From Eonycteris spelaea (lineage: Eukaryota > Chordata > Mammalia > Chiroptera > Pteropodidae): a DNA stretch of 64,000 nucleotides. Position numbers and translations under genes: made by a program. The DNA lies in contig PUFA01000072.1 in NCBI GenBank assembly GCA_003508835.1, forward strand, positions 3,260,501 to 3,324,500, given 5' to 3'. The notes beneath the pieces were generated by a model. That model did not search any database. It was not told the DNA's origin and was given only the letters and a program-made list of their open reading frames with translations. Below, one piece after another: positions 24,291-36,714 of the stretch; position 1 is the stretch's first letter; every line of letters starts with the position of its first letter.

Positions 24291-25149
24291 TTTTTAAACC
24301 ATTTCACACTCACCCTTTGCTTGGCCACACAGAGCCACGCAGAGCCACGCAGAGTAATCGCCCTGCAGCTCTGGCTGGATGCAGACCCCGACGTGGTCAT
24401 TCGCAACACCCAAATGCGGTCTCTTGATACCTTCGCGTTCCCTCACCTTCAGTTGAATGAAAGTTGCTTTTATCTCTGCTGTGTAAAGGTGAACAACTCG
24501 TGAATTTAGCCAGTGACTGTTCACAATGGTGTTTGGGGGTTTTCTGCTCGGAGGTTGTGGGGTCTCTGGTCCCATTAGCTGGGAGGCAGGGGGGATTCGT
24601 GCACAAAACCCTCATTAGCGTTCATTGAACTGCCTCAGTCAGCCCCGGGGCCCCTGCGGAACAATGGCCGCCTTTGTCCTCCCGCCTTGCGTTGTGTATA
24701 GGATCCATACCTGGCAAGAAACGCCTTCTCAAACATGAGGAGATAATTGGTACTTTGAGGGAGAGATTTAACTCATTTATAATTGTCAAGTTTAAATATG
24801 CAGAAAAGAAAGAGCAGTCATAGCTTGTCTCTTTTGAAAAACGTTCCCAAACCAGGTCAGAAAATTCTCTGACTAAATCAGATATTTCGAACAATATTTA
24901 GCTGAAGGTTAGACGTGGACACTTCTACTGTCAGTTTTGCTTTACAATAAGAAACGATGTCTTTCTCAACAAACCAGTTCCATCTCAAACTCCCTTTATC
25001 TGTAGCATCGCTGCTCACACACCGCTCACGGTTCATGCGCTGTGTAGATGGCTCCGTGTCACGCGTGGTGACAATGACATGCGAGGCAGAGGACAGGGGT
25101 GGTGGTCTTATCATCCTTGGCTTCTTCGCAGCAGCCGACGCCTAAGCGC

Positions 25150-25480
25150 TCCCCTCCTGTGCAACCCCAGGCCGAGCTCCCCCTGGCCCTGACTTGCGCC
25201 CCACCTCTCTGGCCATCCCTGACCCTCCCTGGTTCCGCTTCCGCGCTCATGACCCAAAAGTTGAGCCCTTCGTGGCTCTTTGCTCCTGGGACTCTCCTGT
25301 TCCCTCTGCCCCCTTCACAAGCTCTTCCACTCCGGGGCCTTCGGCTTTTCCTCTGGGCAGGCAGGTGGCCAAAGGCAAAAATTCTCATTTAACGCATCTC
25401 TCACTTTAAGTGTTCACCAGCCAGTCGTCAGCTTCTGCTATATGACCTCCCCATAACTGTCACCTTAGAACGAGAGCTCC
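25150..25480 (+). repeat. Possible L2 fragment
   Basis: It contains a block resembling the L2 'tttgctcctgggactctcctgttccctctgcc' region. The remainder is too diverged to be sure. Confidence 0.35.
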
Positions 25481-25574
25481 TCACTCTCCTAGATCACCCT
25501 AGCCACCTCCCACTGTCCGCTAAATCCCAAGCTAACTCCTCTCTTGAGATTTCTTCGTAATATTTCCAGGTTAA

Positions 25575-25616
25575 TCCTCCCTCCTCCCTCCTCCCTCCTC
25601 CCCCTCCCTGCCTCCC
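25575..25616 (+). repeat. (CTCCCTC)n low-complexity tract
   Basis: About six CCTCCCT units on the plus strand, giving a polypyrimidine/polypurine tract. Confidence 0.9.
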
Positions 25617-25624
25617 AGTCACGA

Positions 25625-25845
25625 GGGGGCACGGTGCAGGTTCAAATGTCAAGTTTCAGTCCTGGTTCTAGCAGTTACTGGGCGCCTGTGAGCTCATCTA
25701 TGAAAGAGGTATGATACTCTCCATCACCCAGACTTTACCTAGGGATTAACCAGAATCTTCACAGTGCGTAGATTCTTTATCTGTTCCCTAGTACAGCGTC
25801 TGGCATAGATCAGGTGTTCGTAAGTGTTCATTTCTCTTGACTTTC
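25625..25845 (+). repeat. MIR SINE, diverged
   Basis: The blocks GCACGGTGCAGGTTCAAATG, CAGTCCTGGTTCTAGCAG and GTACAGCGTCTGGCATAGATCAGGTG follow MIR order with deletions. Confidence 0.55.
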
Positions 25846-26924
25846 TCTGTTTTCTACTGCATTAAATCAAAACTTGTCAGCAGGACTTTTACTGCCCTCC
25901 ATAATTTCAAGGTCCCACCTACCTATTCAACCATAGATTTATTCAGTCATTAACTTATTAAGACAATATTTACTGTGTGCCGAGCGTTCCAACCTTCCTT
26001 CCGTGTTCAAAGAGGAAATGGCAAATGGACTTCAACACCCCTGGCAGCCTTACCGAGTATCAGTCTCACTCCATAAGTCTTCTTGGGTTTTTTGTTAACA
26101 AAGTTAAGTCTCAAGAGTCCTTTATCCCCCTTGGTTGGGATTTCTTTCGGTCCTCCCTTGACAGACACTGCCTTTGCGGGAAGTCTTTAAAAAGGCCGAT
26201 CCACTGGCTCTCTGCAGGGAAGGACAGGCACTGCAAACGAAGGTGACAGTCACCCTGCCCCGCCCCCCAGGTGTTTCCTCCATGCCACTCAGAGATGTGT
26301 CTTACAGAGTAAAGTGGACAAGTCACTTCCTTCTGACGCGCACGGACGTGGCCCTCCGAGCGTCCACTTTCTTCCACGTTCAGCCTTTCTCATTCTCTGC
26401 CCCAGCACTGCCGCCCGGATCGCAACCCTTGAAGGAAGAGAGTGTTCACAGTGTGTATCCATCTAAGTGAAAAGAATATTAGGAACGCTATTAGCAGCAA
26501 GAAAAACATTAGAAATAGCAACCAAAAGTATATGTTCTAGTGAGAAAGAAGTTCGCATTTAATTTTAGGGAAAAGGGGAAGCGTGAGTCATTTAATGTCG
26601 AGGCCCTACAGATAAAGTCAGAGAGTGAGTAACGTGGAAGAAGCACGGAGCAGGGGGCAGGGCGTGGGTGAGACAGACCCCCCTCCTTCAGGGTAAATCT
26701 CCGAGATCACTTTTGATCTCAGCAGCCGGGCAGGCCCTGGTGTTTGCCTCCGGTCTTCTCAGCTTTGAAGTTGGCCTACTTATTAATAGCCACCGTGATG
26801 ACAGAATCTGCTCTTTGTATTTAGGGAAAGGTTTTGAGATTAGTTTACCTTAGACATTGTGAAGATCCTGTCATCTTAAGACAAAGACTGACTTACACAC
26901 CAACACTTGTCTGCTCCGGGGTTT

Positions 26925-27055
26925 TGATTCATTCATTCACGCAGCAAACGTTTATTGAGTTTCGACCATATGCCCGACGGTGTGCCGAAGACCCGGGCTG
27001 CAGCAGCCGGCAGACCGAACCCAGGCCCTGCCTGTGGCACCCACGGTCCAGGGCG
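26925..27055 (-). repeat. L2/MIR-type fragment (reverse)
   Basis: It begins ATTCATTCATTCACGCAGCAAACG and contains TTTATTGAGTTTCGACCATATGCC, the reverse complement of the L2 3' terminus. Confidence 0.7.
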
Positions 27056-27061
27056 AGTCTC

Positions 27062-27255
27062 AAGCAACTTTCTGGAAAGGGCCAGAGAGCAGATATTTTA
27101 GGCTTTGCCAGGCCATAGGGTCTCTGTCAAGACCTCTCAGCCGTAGATAATACATAAACGCATGAGCGTAGCTGTGTTCCAAAAAAACTTTATTTGCAAA
27201 AAGAGGCAATGGGCCAAATTTGATCTTCAAGCCAAAATATGCTGACCACTAGTCT
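27062..27255 (+). mobile_element. Non-autonomous hAT-Charlie element (MER3/MER58 type)
   Basis: The stretch has the well-known order AAAGGGCCAGAGAGCAGATATTTTAGGCTTTG, CCATAGGGTCTCTGTC, ACATAAACGCATGAGCGTAGCTGTG, CAAAAAAACTTTATTTGCAAAA and GGGCCAAATTTGATC, ending TGCTGACCACT. I am sure of the element type but not of the subfamily name. It encodes nothing. Confidence 0.8.
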
Positions 27256-27317
27256 AACAGATGCCACTCATAAATGCAAGTTATTTTTGCATATTCTCTG
27301 TTTTTTTTTCAGTTAGG

Positions 27318-27790
27318 ACTGTTTGGGTTGTAAGTGACCGAAAGTCCAGCCCAAATTGAGAAATCTAAGGACAGGGCTAACTTTGAAGTGCAGCTTGATA
27401 AAGGGCCCAGTTTTTCTCTCTCCAGTTCTCAGCTCTTTTTCCTCTGGGTTGGCTCTGCTCAGCCCGGCTCTCATTCTGTGGTAGCATGACAGCTGTCACA
27501 ACCCCAAAATGACATTGCCTGGGCGAAGTCCAGCGGGTGAGAGTCTCTGTCCCACGACTCTCCGTGACTCTGCTTGCCTAGACGTGGGTCGGTACCCAGG
27601 CCCCAGACAGTCGCACCATGGGTGAATGTGATGTGAGGACTGGCTAGGCCTCATCACATGCTCCAGCCCTTGGACCGTGGGTGGGACAGAGAGTGGGGGA
27701 GGGGTGGATGCCAGTTACTAGAAGACTCTTGGGTGAATGCTGGGGGTCAGACCTCACAATCATCCACTACGTGTATCTTGTGAATTCTAA
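27318..27790 (+). repeat. Ancient interspersed repeat, probably same family as 610-1,090
   Basis: It begins GGTTGTAAGTGACCGAAAGTCC, a diverged form of a start common in an old mammalian repeat. It continues with CTCTGGGTTGGCTCTG and later CTAGACGTGGGTCGGTACCC. The family name is not recalled. Confidence 0.4.
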
Positions 27791-29609
27791 ATGAATACCT
27801 ACCTACAAAGACCACATTTGCTTATAGGAGCTCGATAATATGGTTTCAGCTTCTTCATCTCCATCAGGAGATAAAGAATACAGCTTATATGCCAAATACT
27901 GTCCAAAGTTTTAGTATTTATTCACACGTTTATTTCACATCACAACCACAGACTTCTATAAGTCCTTGATGCATGAACAGATTTGCGCACCCCGTTGGGA
28001 ACTTCTTGGCTTCGACCACCTCACCCATCACCCCACTTTTCTGTGTGTGGTAGCCCTTAGGAGTGGATTTGCCAGACGCACGTTTGCTTTTTGGCGTCAG
28101 GAGTAGTTTGAACTACCCGAAGCTGGATCCAGAGCATCTAAACCTAATTAAAGTGCTGGGTTCTGATCATCCTCTTCCTCCTCAGGCCGCCGTCTGCCCT
28201 CAGGCCAGAACACTATCCTTCCTGAAAGCCTAACCCTTTCCAGAAGCCAGTCCGCACTTCCCGTCCACTTCAGAGGTGGCGGCGGCTCAGCCAGTCGGCC
28301 ACCCCCTCTCCTGGGGGGCCCGGGCTCATCGAGCAGCAGGCTTCACTCCTGTGGGGGGGACATTGGTCCTGTGAGCTGCATCCTCAGTTTGAGGGACACC
28401 AGCTGAAATGAAGAGTCATAAGATAAAACATATTGGAGAGAAGAGGAAATTAATATTCTAAAGGTTTTGAAGAAAATTACGGCCACTGTTATATTTCCAC
28501 TTTACGTCTTAGAATCGAAGTACCCAAGGTGTGCCGCACAGCACCTCCCTTAAAACGGATCGCTGTCGGCAGTTGCTGTAGCAACATGTAATCCCTTCGC
28601 CCCGCTAAAACTGAAATGTTGTAGAAGGCAGTGCATTTTTCCTCAGCTGCACTAGAGTATTTTTTGCGCCATCTTTTACTACTGTTTCACCCGGTCTTAG
28701 TCGTCAAACCACATTGGAATTCACTGTTAACTCTGCACGTTCTGTTCTCACTCCCCTAAGAAGCCCACGCAGAACCTCTTTGCTGCGCAGAGGCCCATCG
28801 CTCAGGAACACCCTCCACGTTTCCGTTTGTGTTACATCCGATCGCCCCCAGCAACCTCCCTCCCCGTGTCCCGCCTCTTATCAGAAGCCCAGTGTCTCTT
28901 TGATGCGCTCTGCTTGCCCCAAACCCCAAACCGCGGTGCCCACCCGTGTTCACCCTCCTTCACAGTATCTGCTGTGCTCGAACGTTACTTGTTCCCCCCA
29001 CCTCCCGCATCGCCTACTCCCTTACAGCCTACCCACCAATCAAACTCGGTTTGCTTTATGGCTATCAAGGACAGGGTTCTCAATAAACTAATCCACAATA
29101 AATGGGAGTCTCCCTTCACCCTAATTGGTGGAAATCTAGGCTGGTTGGAGAAGGAGTTTGAGCTGAGCTCCTTCCTTTAAATCATTTAGCATGGAGTGAT
29201 GATTCTTCACCTGTGAGCCAGAGTTGTTGATGAGGGTCTGAGAAAATCCATACCCATACCAACCACTGTCAGTAGCCCGGATACATACTATGACTCAGAA
29301 ACAGGTACTACTGGTTTTCAAATATATGGTTGTTTTAATTATAAAATACAAATTCGTTTAAAATTGACTCTAAATTCATCAAAGCTTAGTGTCATTATGT
29401 ACTTAATCAGTAGATACTAAATAAATACAAAAAGAGGTTTAAATGGAGTCCTCTAATTATGAATATATACAATAATTTTCTATAAAGACTTATAGTATTG
29501 CAAATAACTAGAAAGCAAACGTCTAATGATAGAGGATTGGCTAAGTTAAATATATATAATTCATAATATATAACAGTGAAATATGTATATATAACCTCCT
29601 TATATGATA

Positions 29610-29825
29610 TACTAACTAACATTCACTAAGTGCCACTTATAAAAATCTGCACGTGTTACATCATCTAATCTACACAACATCCTTGAGAAACGACAATGCC
29701 CATTTTTCTGGTAAGGAGGCTGAAGCACAGAGCAGTTAACCTTCCTAGGGCACACAGTTAGGGGCACAACCCAGATTCAGCTCCAGATGTTCCTGCTCCA
29801 GAATCTGGGCTTTTAAACCCCCCCC
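29610..29825 (-). repeat. MIR SINE (reverse)
   Basis: Reverse MIR: AACATTCACTAAGTGCCAC, CATCTAATCTACACAACATCC, GGCTGAAGCACAGAGCAGTTAACC and AGGGCACACAGTTAGGGGC, ending near a C run. Confidence 0.8.
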
Positions 29826-29879
29826 CCCACTTTACTCAAAAGAATTAAAAGGCAGGTTACATGCAATCTGTCCTTTTCT

Positions 29880-30540
29880 GCAAGATGGCTCTCCGAGATC
29901 CAGTTATGAGACACCTCCCTGCTCTAAATGCTCAATAATGACCGGTGAACGTAAGAGAGAAAAGCAAAAGGAAGTATTTGGTATCAAAAACGGGATGCAC
30001 ATCTGTGTGGCCTAAAAACAGAATGGAAGCCCAGAGCAGGGAGCGGGGCCGAGACCACAGGCATGGGGCTCTGAGTCCAACAGCAGTGGAGGCCGCTAGG
30101 AGGAAAGACCGCAGGGTCCCAGGCGCTGAAGATGCACGTAGGGCTCCTAGACGGTAAATGACAAGGGACTGGGCCACGGCTCGAAAGCAAAAGCCAGTAT
30201 GGCCCCCTTCTTGAAAGGAGCCTGAGGAAAGCTGTGGCCCGCCCCAGCCAGGGGCCGCGGCGCCTCTGAGGTGGGAGGCAGTTGCCCCAGACGCAGCCTC
30301 ATCACCGGGGCCTGACGGTCACCCCGCAGCAGGGTCTCCAGCGTTCAAAGGTCCAGCTGGAGGCAGTGGGAAAACCCCATGGGACAAGAAAAATAATTTA
30401 AAAAAAATAATTAGAAAGGCCCTATGTGAAAACAAAGCATCCAGACATTGGGCGAGTGAACGGAAAGAAAGCTCACGTGTCTGCTTTCCAGAAGGGCGGG
30501 GACCCTCTGGAGTGACAGGAGGTGAGACGCGCACAGAGGC
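29880..30540 (+). repeat. Possible L1M/HAL1 5' region
   Basis: It has a weak resemblance to old L1 5' UTRs (CCTCCCTGCTCTAAATGCTC, then GAGAGAAAAGCAAAAGGAAG). The identity is tentative. Confidence 0.3.
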
Positions 30541-32468
30541 CGGACTGCGGGACCTTCTTGGCTACATAAAGCATTTTGATTTTGATTTTAAAGGTTAAGC
30601 AAATTCAGTTCAAAAAACAAAACCAACAGACCAGTATTACAGTTGTCCAGAGGCCAGAAGGAGATACTCTGTATGGTCCCAGCGGCGATGCAGAAATGTA
30701 GAGAGAGATTTAGGAGATAACAGCAATAAAATTCTTACTTGGTTACCTTTTTCCTCTGCTTAACTGACCCCAAAAATGTTGGTTGGATTTTGCAAAGTAA
30801 TATCAGACACAGTCACTTCCCTGAACTGCTTAACTCTTACCTTAAAATACAATAATAAATGACTATGCATGTCATTTAAAAAAGCATGTAAAAAAAATTA
30901 AAAACCTATAGCACTTTTCAGTGACAACTCAATAAATGGCCTTTTCTTTCCTCGCCTCTTCAAAAGCGAATTCAGTAGTGGGTACAATGAAGCTTACAAT
31001 AAAATAACTTGTGTTTGATGCACCAGCCCTAAGTCGTTTCTACAAAGCTGCCCACTTCCATCTGACTTTCTGTTTCATTATACAACAGGGGTTGACATGG
31101 TTCAGACATGTTGGCTTGACTAATTGATACAGTGTTTTTCAAATAAAAAGACCACTAAATATAGTTTAGTCTTCCTTCATATTTTTAATGAAATTACAGA
31201 TTTCCAAGGTTGACATTTTTCAATGTCACTATTTTTTTTATCTCCAGAGCCCCTCTTGGCTCAAGTCGACTACACATTCTATACACTTTATAGACTCTCA
31301 TTTACGCAAATTTGTCCGAGTAACCGGGATGTAAGTGTCACTTCATTGTAATGCTAAACTCCAGTTATGGGTGTTCTCAGTCTTCAGTCCCATTGTCAAA
31401 ACGAAGGGGAGTATCGTCAGCGCCCTCGTCTTCGAGGGGAAGGGGGCAGCCTGTGGCCGTGGCGCGACACAGCTGTCTTTGGTCCCTGCGTTCCGTGGTC
31501 TGCATGCACCACGTCCACTCAGCTTACAGGCGTCTTATCACATCACAGGGATGTCACTGTTTGTCCTGGCATCCTGGTTTTCCTCGTTGTCTTACTAAAG
31601 GTAAGAAGATGAAGAGGAGTGGAGAGAGACGTGCCCGTTGTGGAGACGGGGAGGCTTCTGTCTGTCTGGTGCGGTGTGGTGAAGGACCGTGGAAGCGCAG
31701 ATAGTGCTTTCTGAGCGCGGTCGAGTGCCAGGGTGGGTGGGAACGAGCCACAGCGGCCCTGGAGACCCCTTCCCGGAAGTTCTCAAGCGACGACAGCCTT
31801 CAGTTCTGCATTCAATAAACACCACTCACTAGTACAACTGGATGCTGTGTACTAATGAATATTAATTTTCTAATCCAATAAGATCTATTCACATGTAAAA
31901 TTGTTGATCTTCTTAGTAAAAGGAATTGTATGTCCATCAAACTTTTCCACTTAGATCAGTTCAAATGTGGGAAGGCAGGAAGAAGAGAGAGTCTTATTTG
32001 GCAGTTAACGGTTTGTGATTGGTCTACATATAAATGTTATCACTCCTTCATTTTTTTCCCTTCAAATACATTCTGAGTCAGAGATGGAGACAGAAAAATG
32101 ATAGCAGGCTCAAAAGTGATATAAAAGAATATAAGCCAATTCTTTTCTTCCTCTTCTCATTCTGCTATGTGACAAACTTAGATATGTCCTTTACTGGCTA
32201 GACTTTAAAATGTGTGCTTATGTGGGAGATTTGTGGAACTTTTGTTTTAAGTCATATGTATTGCACTTGTATAATTTTTTAAATAAATCTTTCATAAATT
32301 AAAATTTTAAACCTATGGGAAAGTACGGGGAACTAAACCGTATTGGAATCAATTGTTGTTACTATTATCATTCAAAAAATAGAGCAAACTCAACATGGAT
32401 GTTTGGAAGGAAGTCATAGTGCATCCCATCCCCCCCCCCAGCCCCTGTTATGTTTGGGAGGAAAAGGG

Positions 32469-32548
32469 ATTGACAGATACAACCAGTTAGAGCAGTTCTA
32501 TCCAGTGTGTGCTAGATAGAACTGCTCTAACTGGTTGTATCTGTCAAT
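32469..32548. repeat. Perfect 34-bp inverted repeat with 12-base loop
   Basis: The left arm (32,469-32,502, starting ATTGACAGATACAACC) and the right arm (32,515-32,548, ending GGTTGTATCTGTCAAT) are exact reverse complements over 34 bases. They are separated by the 12-base loop CAGTGTGTGCTA. Beyond the arms the complementarity weakens at once. If transcribed with the CEP112 intron, this would fold into a fully paired hairpin. A C-run (32,431-32,440) lies just upstream. I recognise no transposon family here. Possible origins are a recent local inverted duplication, a palindromic MITE remnant, a small-RNA hairpin, or an assembly or library fold-back artefact. Confidence 0.95.
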
Positions 32549-32609
32549 TCCTCCTCCTGGGGTAAAAGAAACATTTTAGCATTTGGAAAGATTATGTGAG
32601 AAACTGCAG

Positions 32610-32768
32610 GGCACAGTGGCTAAAGAAAATGTATTTGAGAGTCAGACTCATTGAGTTCAAATCATGGCTTACCTCACTGGGATATCGGAGGCTCGAACAC
32701 TTGTTAAAGCACTTACAATTGTATCTGGCACATAGAAAGTACTCAATAAATGTTTGCTAGTAGTAACA
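32610..32768 (+). repeat. MIR SINE
   Basis: Forward MIR: GGCACAGTGGCTAAAG, GAGTCAGACTCATTGAGTTC, AAATCATGGCTTACC and TGTATCTGGCACATAGAAAGTACTCAATAAATG at the 3' end. Confidence 0.85.
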
Positions 32769-33399
32769 TCTTACAAATAGAGTAAATCAGATTGGTTAAA
32801 GTTTTCTATGACTTTATTAAAGTAACAAGATTCTGCTTGGTATAATGATTTTGAAGGGTTTGGTTTTAAGGGTTCAGAGTAGTAATATTTTCCTGATTGA
32901 TGTCTCAATCATAGGTATGGTAATTTCAGATTTCCTAAGTGAACTTATTTTAAGTTCACTCAGATTCACCAAAATCATAAAAACAAAGAATAAAGGAGTC
33001 GACAGGAAATAGAAATGCCGGGATCCTCAGTAAAAGTTGGAAGGGATAGTGGTGATCAAAGAGCAGCCGTGCTCACACACGATTTTCTGCCTTCTGCCAC
33101 CCAGCCTCCAGCAGAGGGAGACCACCAAATCTGAAACGTAAAGGAGGGGTAGGAGTCAAGAGAAACTATGAGCATTAGCCAAAAGGTTTAAGTGCTTGGT
33201 CTTGACCTCCAAAGTACTTGATACTGAGGGGAGATGGGCCCCAAGAGAAAACAAAATAATGGATTTGGTCAGAGGGTGTTGAAGACAACAGAAGCAAGTC
33301 GTAGCTGTGATCTGCCACCCAGCTTATTCTCCCTGCCTTGACATTCAGCAAATAGTTGGTTCCATTCAAAAATGAGGTTTAATTTTTGTCAAGAGAAAG

Positions 33400-34480
33400 G
33401 AACTAACATAAGATGCTCACTAGATTGAGAGAAAAAGAAGGAATGTAAGCAAAAAGCAAATAAAGGGCATAAAGCAAACGGGAAATTACCTAAGAAACAG
33501 AGGGATAAATCAGACAAATTATAGTTCTTTCGCAGTTCTTCACAATGGCAGAGCATTTACAAAACACATTCATGTATCTCGCTCTCAGGGAAAAAGCTGG
33601 AAGGAGATAGAGAAGAAAAAAAGATACTGTTTTAAAATTACATAAGTCAGCAGACAGAGATGAAAAGTGATCTCTCAGATCTTAGGGATAATAGTAGACA
33701 AAAATCAAAAGATTACAGAGATTGAAACTATATTATAAAAAACGAAAATAGAAAAATTATAACTGAAAACATCCAAGGAAATATGGTGATCAGACTAAAG
33801 GAAATCCCACAAAATAAAAGGAAAATATAAAATAGATATAAAATGATAGGGAAGTAAAACAGTAGAGAAAATTATAATTATGTACAATTATCAAAGAAGA
33901 GCTTACACATGTAAAATCTATGTTTCTGAAGAAGAAATCAAATAGAAAACAATTCATATGTAATATGAACACATATTACAATAGAATACAAATAATTCTT
34001 CTAACAGTGGAAACTTTTCTTCAGAGAACTAATTTAAAGATAGAAAGGACACACACACAACGTCTAGGAAAATTAATATAAAATAATTAATACCAAAACA
34101 TATCCCAGTGAAGCAACTGAATCAAGAAAAAATAAGATCAGATGGGCATCCAGGCATAGAAAGAAAGTCACATTGAAGATAGAAAAAATAATTAATCTGG
34201 CTTCAGATTTGACCATAGCTACATATAATGCCAAAAGGCATCGGAAAAAAATGTCTCGAAAGTGGGATAGAAGCATTTTTATACCCAGCCAAATTGTCTT
34301 TCAACTGTACAAACAAGTGGGCAGACATTCTGAGCAAGCAACATTACAAGAAATAGAAATATGAGTCCTTTTTAAAAGAGCAGTAATTCAAAATTTTAGA
34401 GCCATTGCTGAATGACAGAAAAATATAGTCAATACAATAACCTGTGAACCCTCAATAAAGGTTGCCCTGAAGGTCAAATT
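33400..34480 (+). repeat. L1M/HAL1 5'-ORF1 region, degraded
   Basis: A-rich sequence that follows the old L1/HAL1 pattern in sense orientation: a diverged '..gatcagatgggcatccaggc..' block, then ACCATAGCTACATATAATGCC, GTGGGATAGAAGC, TTTTTATACCCAGCCAAATTGTC and AAGTGGGCAGACATTCTGAGC. Stops occur throughout, so no protein is encoded. Confidence 0.6.
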
Positions 34481-35794
34481 TATAAAGCATGTGTTTTGCT
34501 TTACATTTGCCTTTCATTGAATCAGCTGACAGATAAAACTATCAGACTTAAGTCCAAGAAAAAAAGGTGGGAAAAATCAAATAGTGCATCAGTGCGAGAG
34601 AGCATTTTTCATTATTTCTATTTTTCTGTTTAAATCACTGATTATAACGTCTCAAAAAAAAAACTTTTCCAAAAAAATAAATAATTAAATGCTAGAACAT
34701 TTGCCATGAAATTTTAATAGGTAATGAAGTGAACTACTTAAACACATTTCTTCCTTAATTCAGTTTAGTATAAGAAAAGTTGGTATAATTTAAAATCATT
34801 CTCAGTAAATCCATAGACTTTTCTAACTGAACTCAGTTGCACATATTTTCGTAGTATATTATCTTATTTCTAGATATGTCCACTGAATCATTTATGGGAA
34901 ACATTGCAATTCAGCTATAATGTTCAGTGAAGTTACACAGGGCACTACGCAACAGACTTTTAAATTCTGTGCCATCACAAATTAGGAGGAAGGGAAATAA
35001 ATTTAGCAATAGAAAGACACCAAGACACACACGCTCACATTCAGGCTCGCACTCGAGCACCTCTTCATCCTCTCAGGCACAACCTTCCACAGGCTTTTCT
35101 TCCACCTTCCTCACTTGTTTCTGTGTTTAGCTTTTGGAGAGATGAGTGGGATGGGCCACCAATCTTTTCTTTACCAGCCTTGGCCATCAGTTGTTGAGCA
35201 CGGGCCTGATTGTCTCTGGAGGAATTGGGGAGCCCATGAACCAGAGAAGCCCACGATGACAAGGGCACTCTGGTCTGCCTGTGGTGAGGAGACTTGGAGA
35301 CACGGCAGAGTCGTTTCTCCATTCATATCTTCATTATCACGAGGATTATGTCACCCAGTTTGGAACCTCGCCAGTGTGGGATGGGAAAGCACCTTGGACT
35401 GACATTCTGCGAATGGTCCTCAAATCACAGTTTATTTTGATCATAGTCCATGTCCTGATCAAGGAAAGGATACAGGGTTAGCATAGCATACATCATGAGT
35501 GGAGAGGACAGGTATTTTGCTAGTCCAGTGCTGAAACTTTTGTTAACAAAGATCGTGAAGAAATAAAGTCTTGTTACAGGGACTGTGTCTCCCAGACTCA
35601 CAAGGACAGACTGAGTACTACTTTTTTCAGTTTGTAACTGTTTCCTCTTATTTTATTATCTGGTTTTCAATGACATAACAAATGTACCTCTGTGACGAAT
35701 ACATATTTTTCTGGGATTTGTTAAGTTCAAAAGAATTATTTCTGTGGTAAAATATATATATATATAAGCTTTTGGTTTTTTTTTTTCACTTCAG

Positions 35795-35896
35795 ATAACT
35801 TATATACGACAAGAATATGAAACAAAATTTAAAGGGTTGATGCCAGCATCCCTGAGACAAGAACTTGAAGACACTATTTCCTCCCTCAAGTCACAG
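35795..35896 (+). CDS. CEP112: CEP112 penultimate full coding exon
   Basis: This is a 102-bp exon of 34 codons, phase 0 at both ends. The acceptor follows a long T-rich tract (35,771-35,794, ending TTCAG) and the donor is GTAATT at 35,897. It encodes ITYIRQEYETKF, then GLMPASLRQELED and TISSLKSQ. It continues directly from the SQEQ end of the exon at 410-499. The sequence is helical and rich in charged residues and Leu, with one short Gly/Pro interruption (GLMP). That break between coiled-coil stretches agrees with my memory of the CEP112 C-terminus. No stop or frameshift is present, so the exon looks functional. Confidence 0.93.
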
Positions 35897-36714
35897 GTAA
35901 TTACTAGAATTGAGGCATTTTCCAAGGGTTTAGGTGATGTGTATATCCTGGAAAAAAAAAAAACTTGCAAATGAGCTTTATTCTGACTTGATGCCAAAAA
36001 TCAATGCGATGTCACAGCATAACCTACTCCCCAGGATGAATTGGCTATTGTTTGAATTGTTTTGTTTTGTTTTGTTTTTAGAATGTTTTTCTTACTAGAG
36101 TAAGGACTCATTGTCTCAATAAGATTTTCTTAAAAGCACCCTTGAAATTGAAAAGTTCAGTTATGGTTACTTTTATTCATTTACAGTCTACATTCCAGTA
36201 CAGCTTCTCCCTTTTATTCTTGTACTGGGCCCAACATACCATTACTTCACACACTGCTGGTCCTTCACTGTGCGCAGGTGCAGAGAAAGTGCAAACATGG
36301 TTACATTAGAAACATTTTCACTCTGGTATATTTTATTTAGTAGTTATAATAACAAGGTGCATTTTAAATTTAAGGCAGAATAATGACAAGGTATTCAAAC
36401 AATTAAGTTAACTATTTCTTGCTGAAATGTATAGTTCTTGGCAGTTTATAAAATATAATATGAGAGATAAAATTGATGTAAATTCATATCCTTGAAGTTA
36501 TTTAACAACTTCCAACATAAGTTTTTTCTATATACTTCTATAAACATATGTACTTCTCTATGTCTTATATATTGCTAGTCTAATGAGTTTTAACTCTAAC
36601 ATGAGAAAGAGTTCACGTATTTCCATTTCTAATTCATGTAGAAATTTAAAACATACCTTTTTTCCTACAACAATCATGTCTCCTCCTTATTTCTAAGAAT
36701 TCTTGTATGGCTGA

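Larger units (their letters stand above)
500..35794 (+). other. CEP112: CEP112 large intron (about 35.3 kb)
   Basis: This interval lies between two in-frame CEP112 exons and I see no further exon of the gene in it. Recognised repeats are listed separately. Stretches where I recognise nothing are roughly 1,100-1,650, 2,070-5,030, 5,240-6,260, 7,460-9,660, 9,920-10,390, 14,430-15,160, 15,300-20,250, 21,430-23,160, 24,300-25,140, 25,860-26,920, 27,800-29,600, 30,550-32,460, 32,770-33,390 and 34,490-35,790. These hold short open frames but no convincing coding pattern. Confidence 0.75.
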
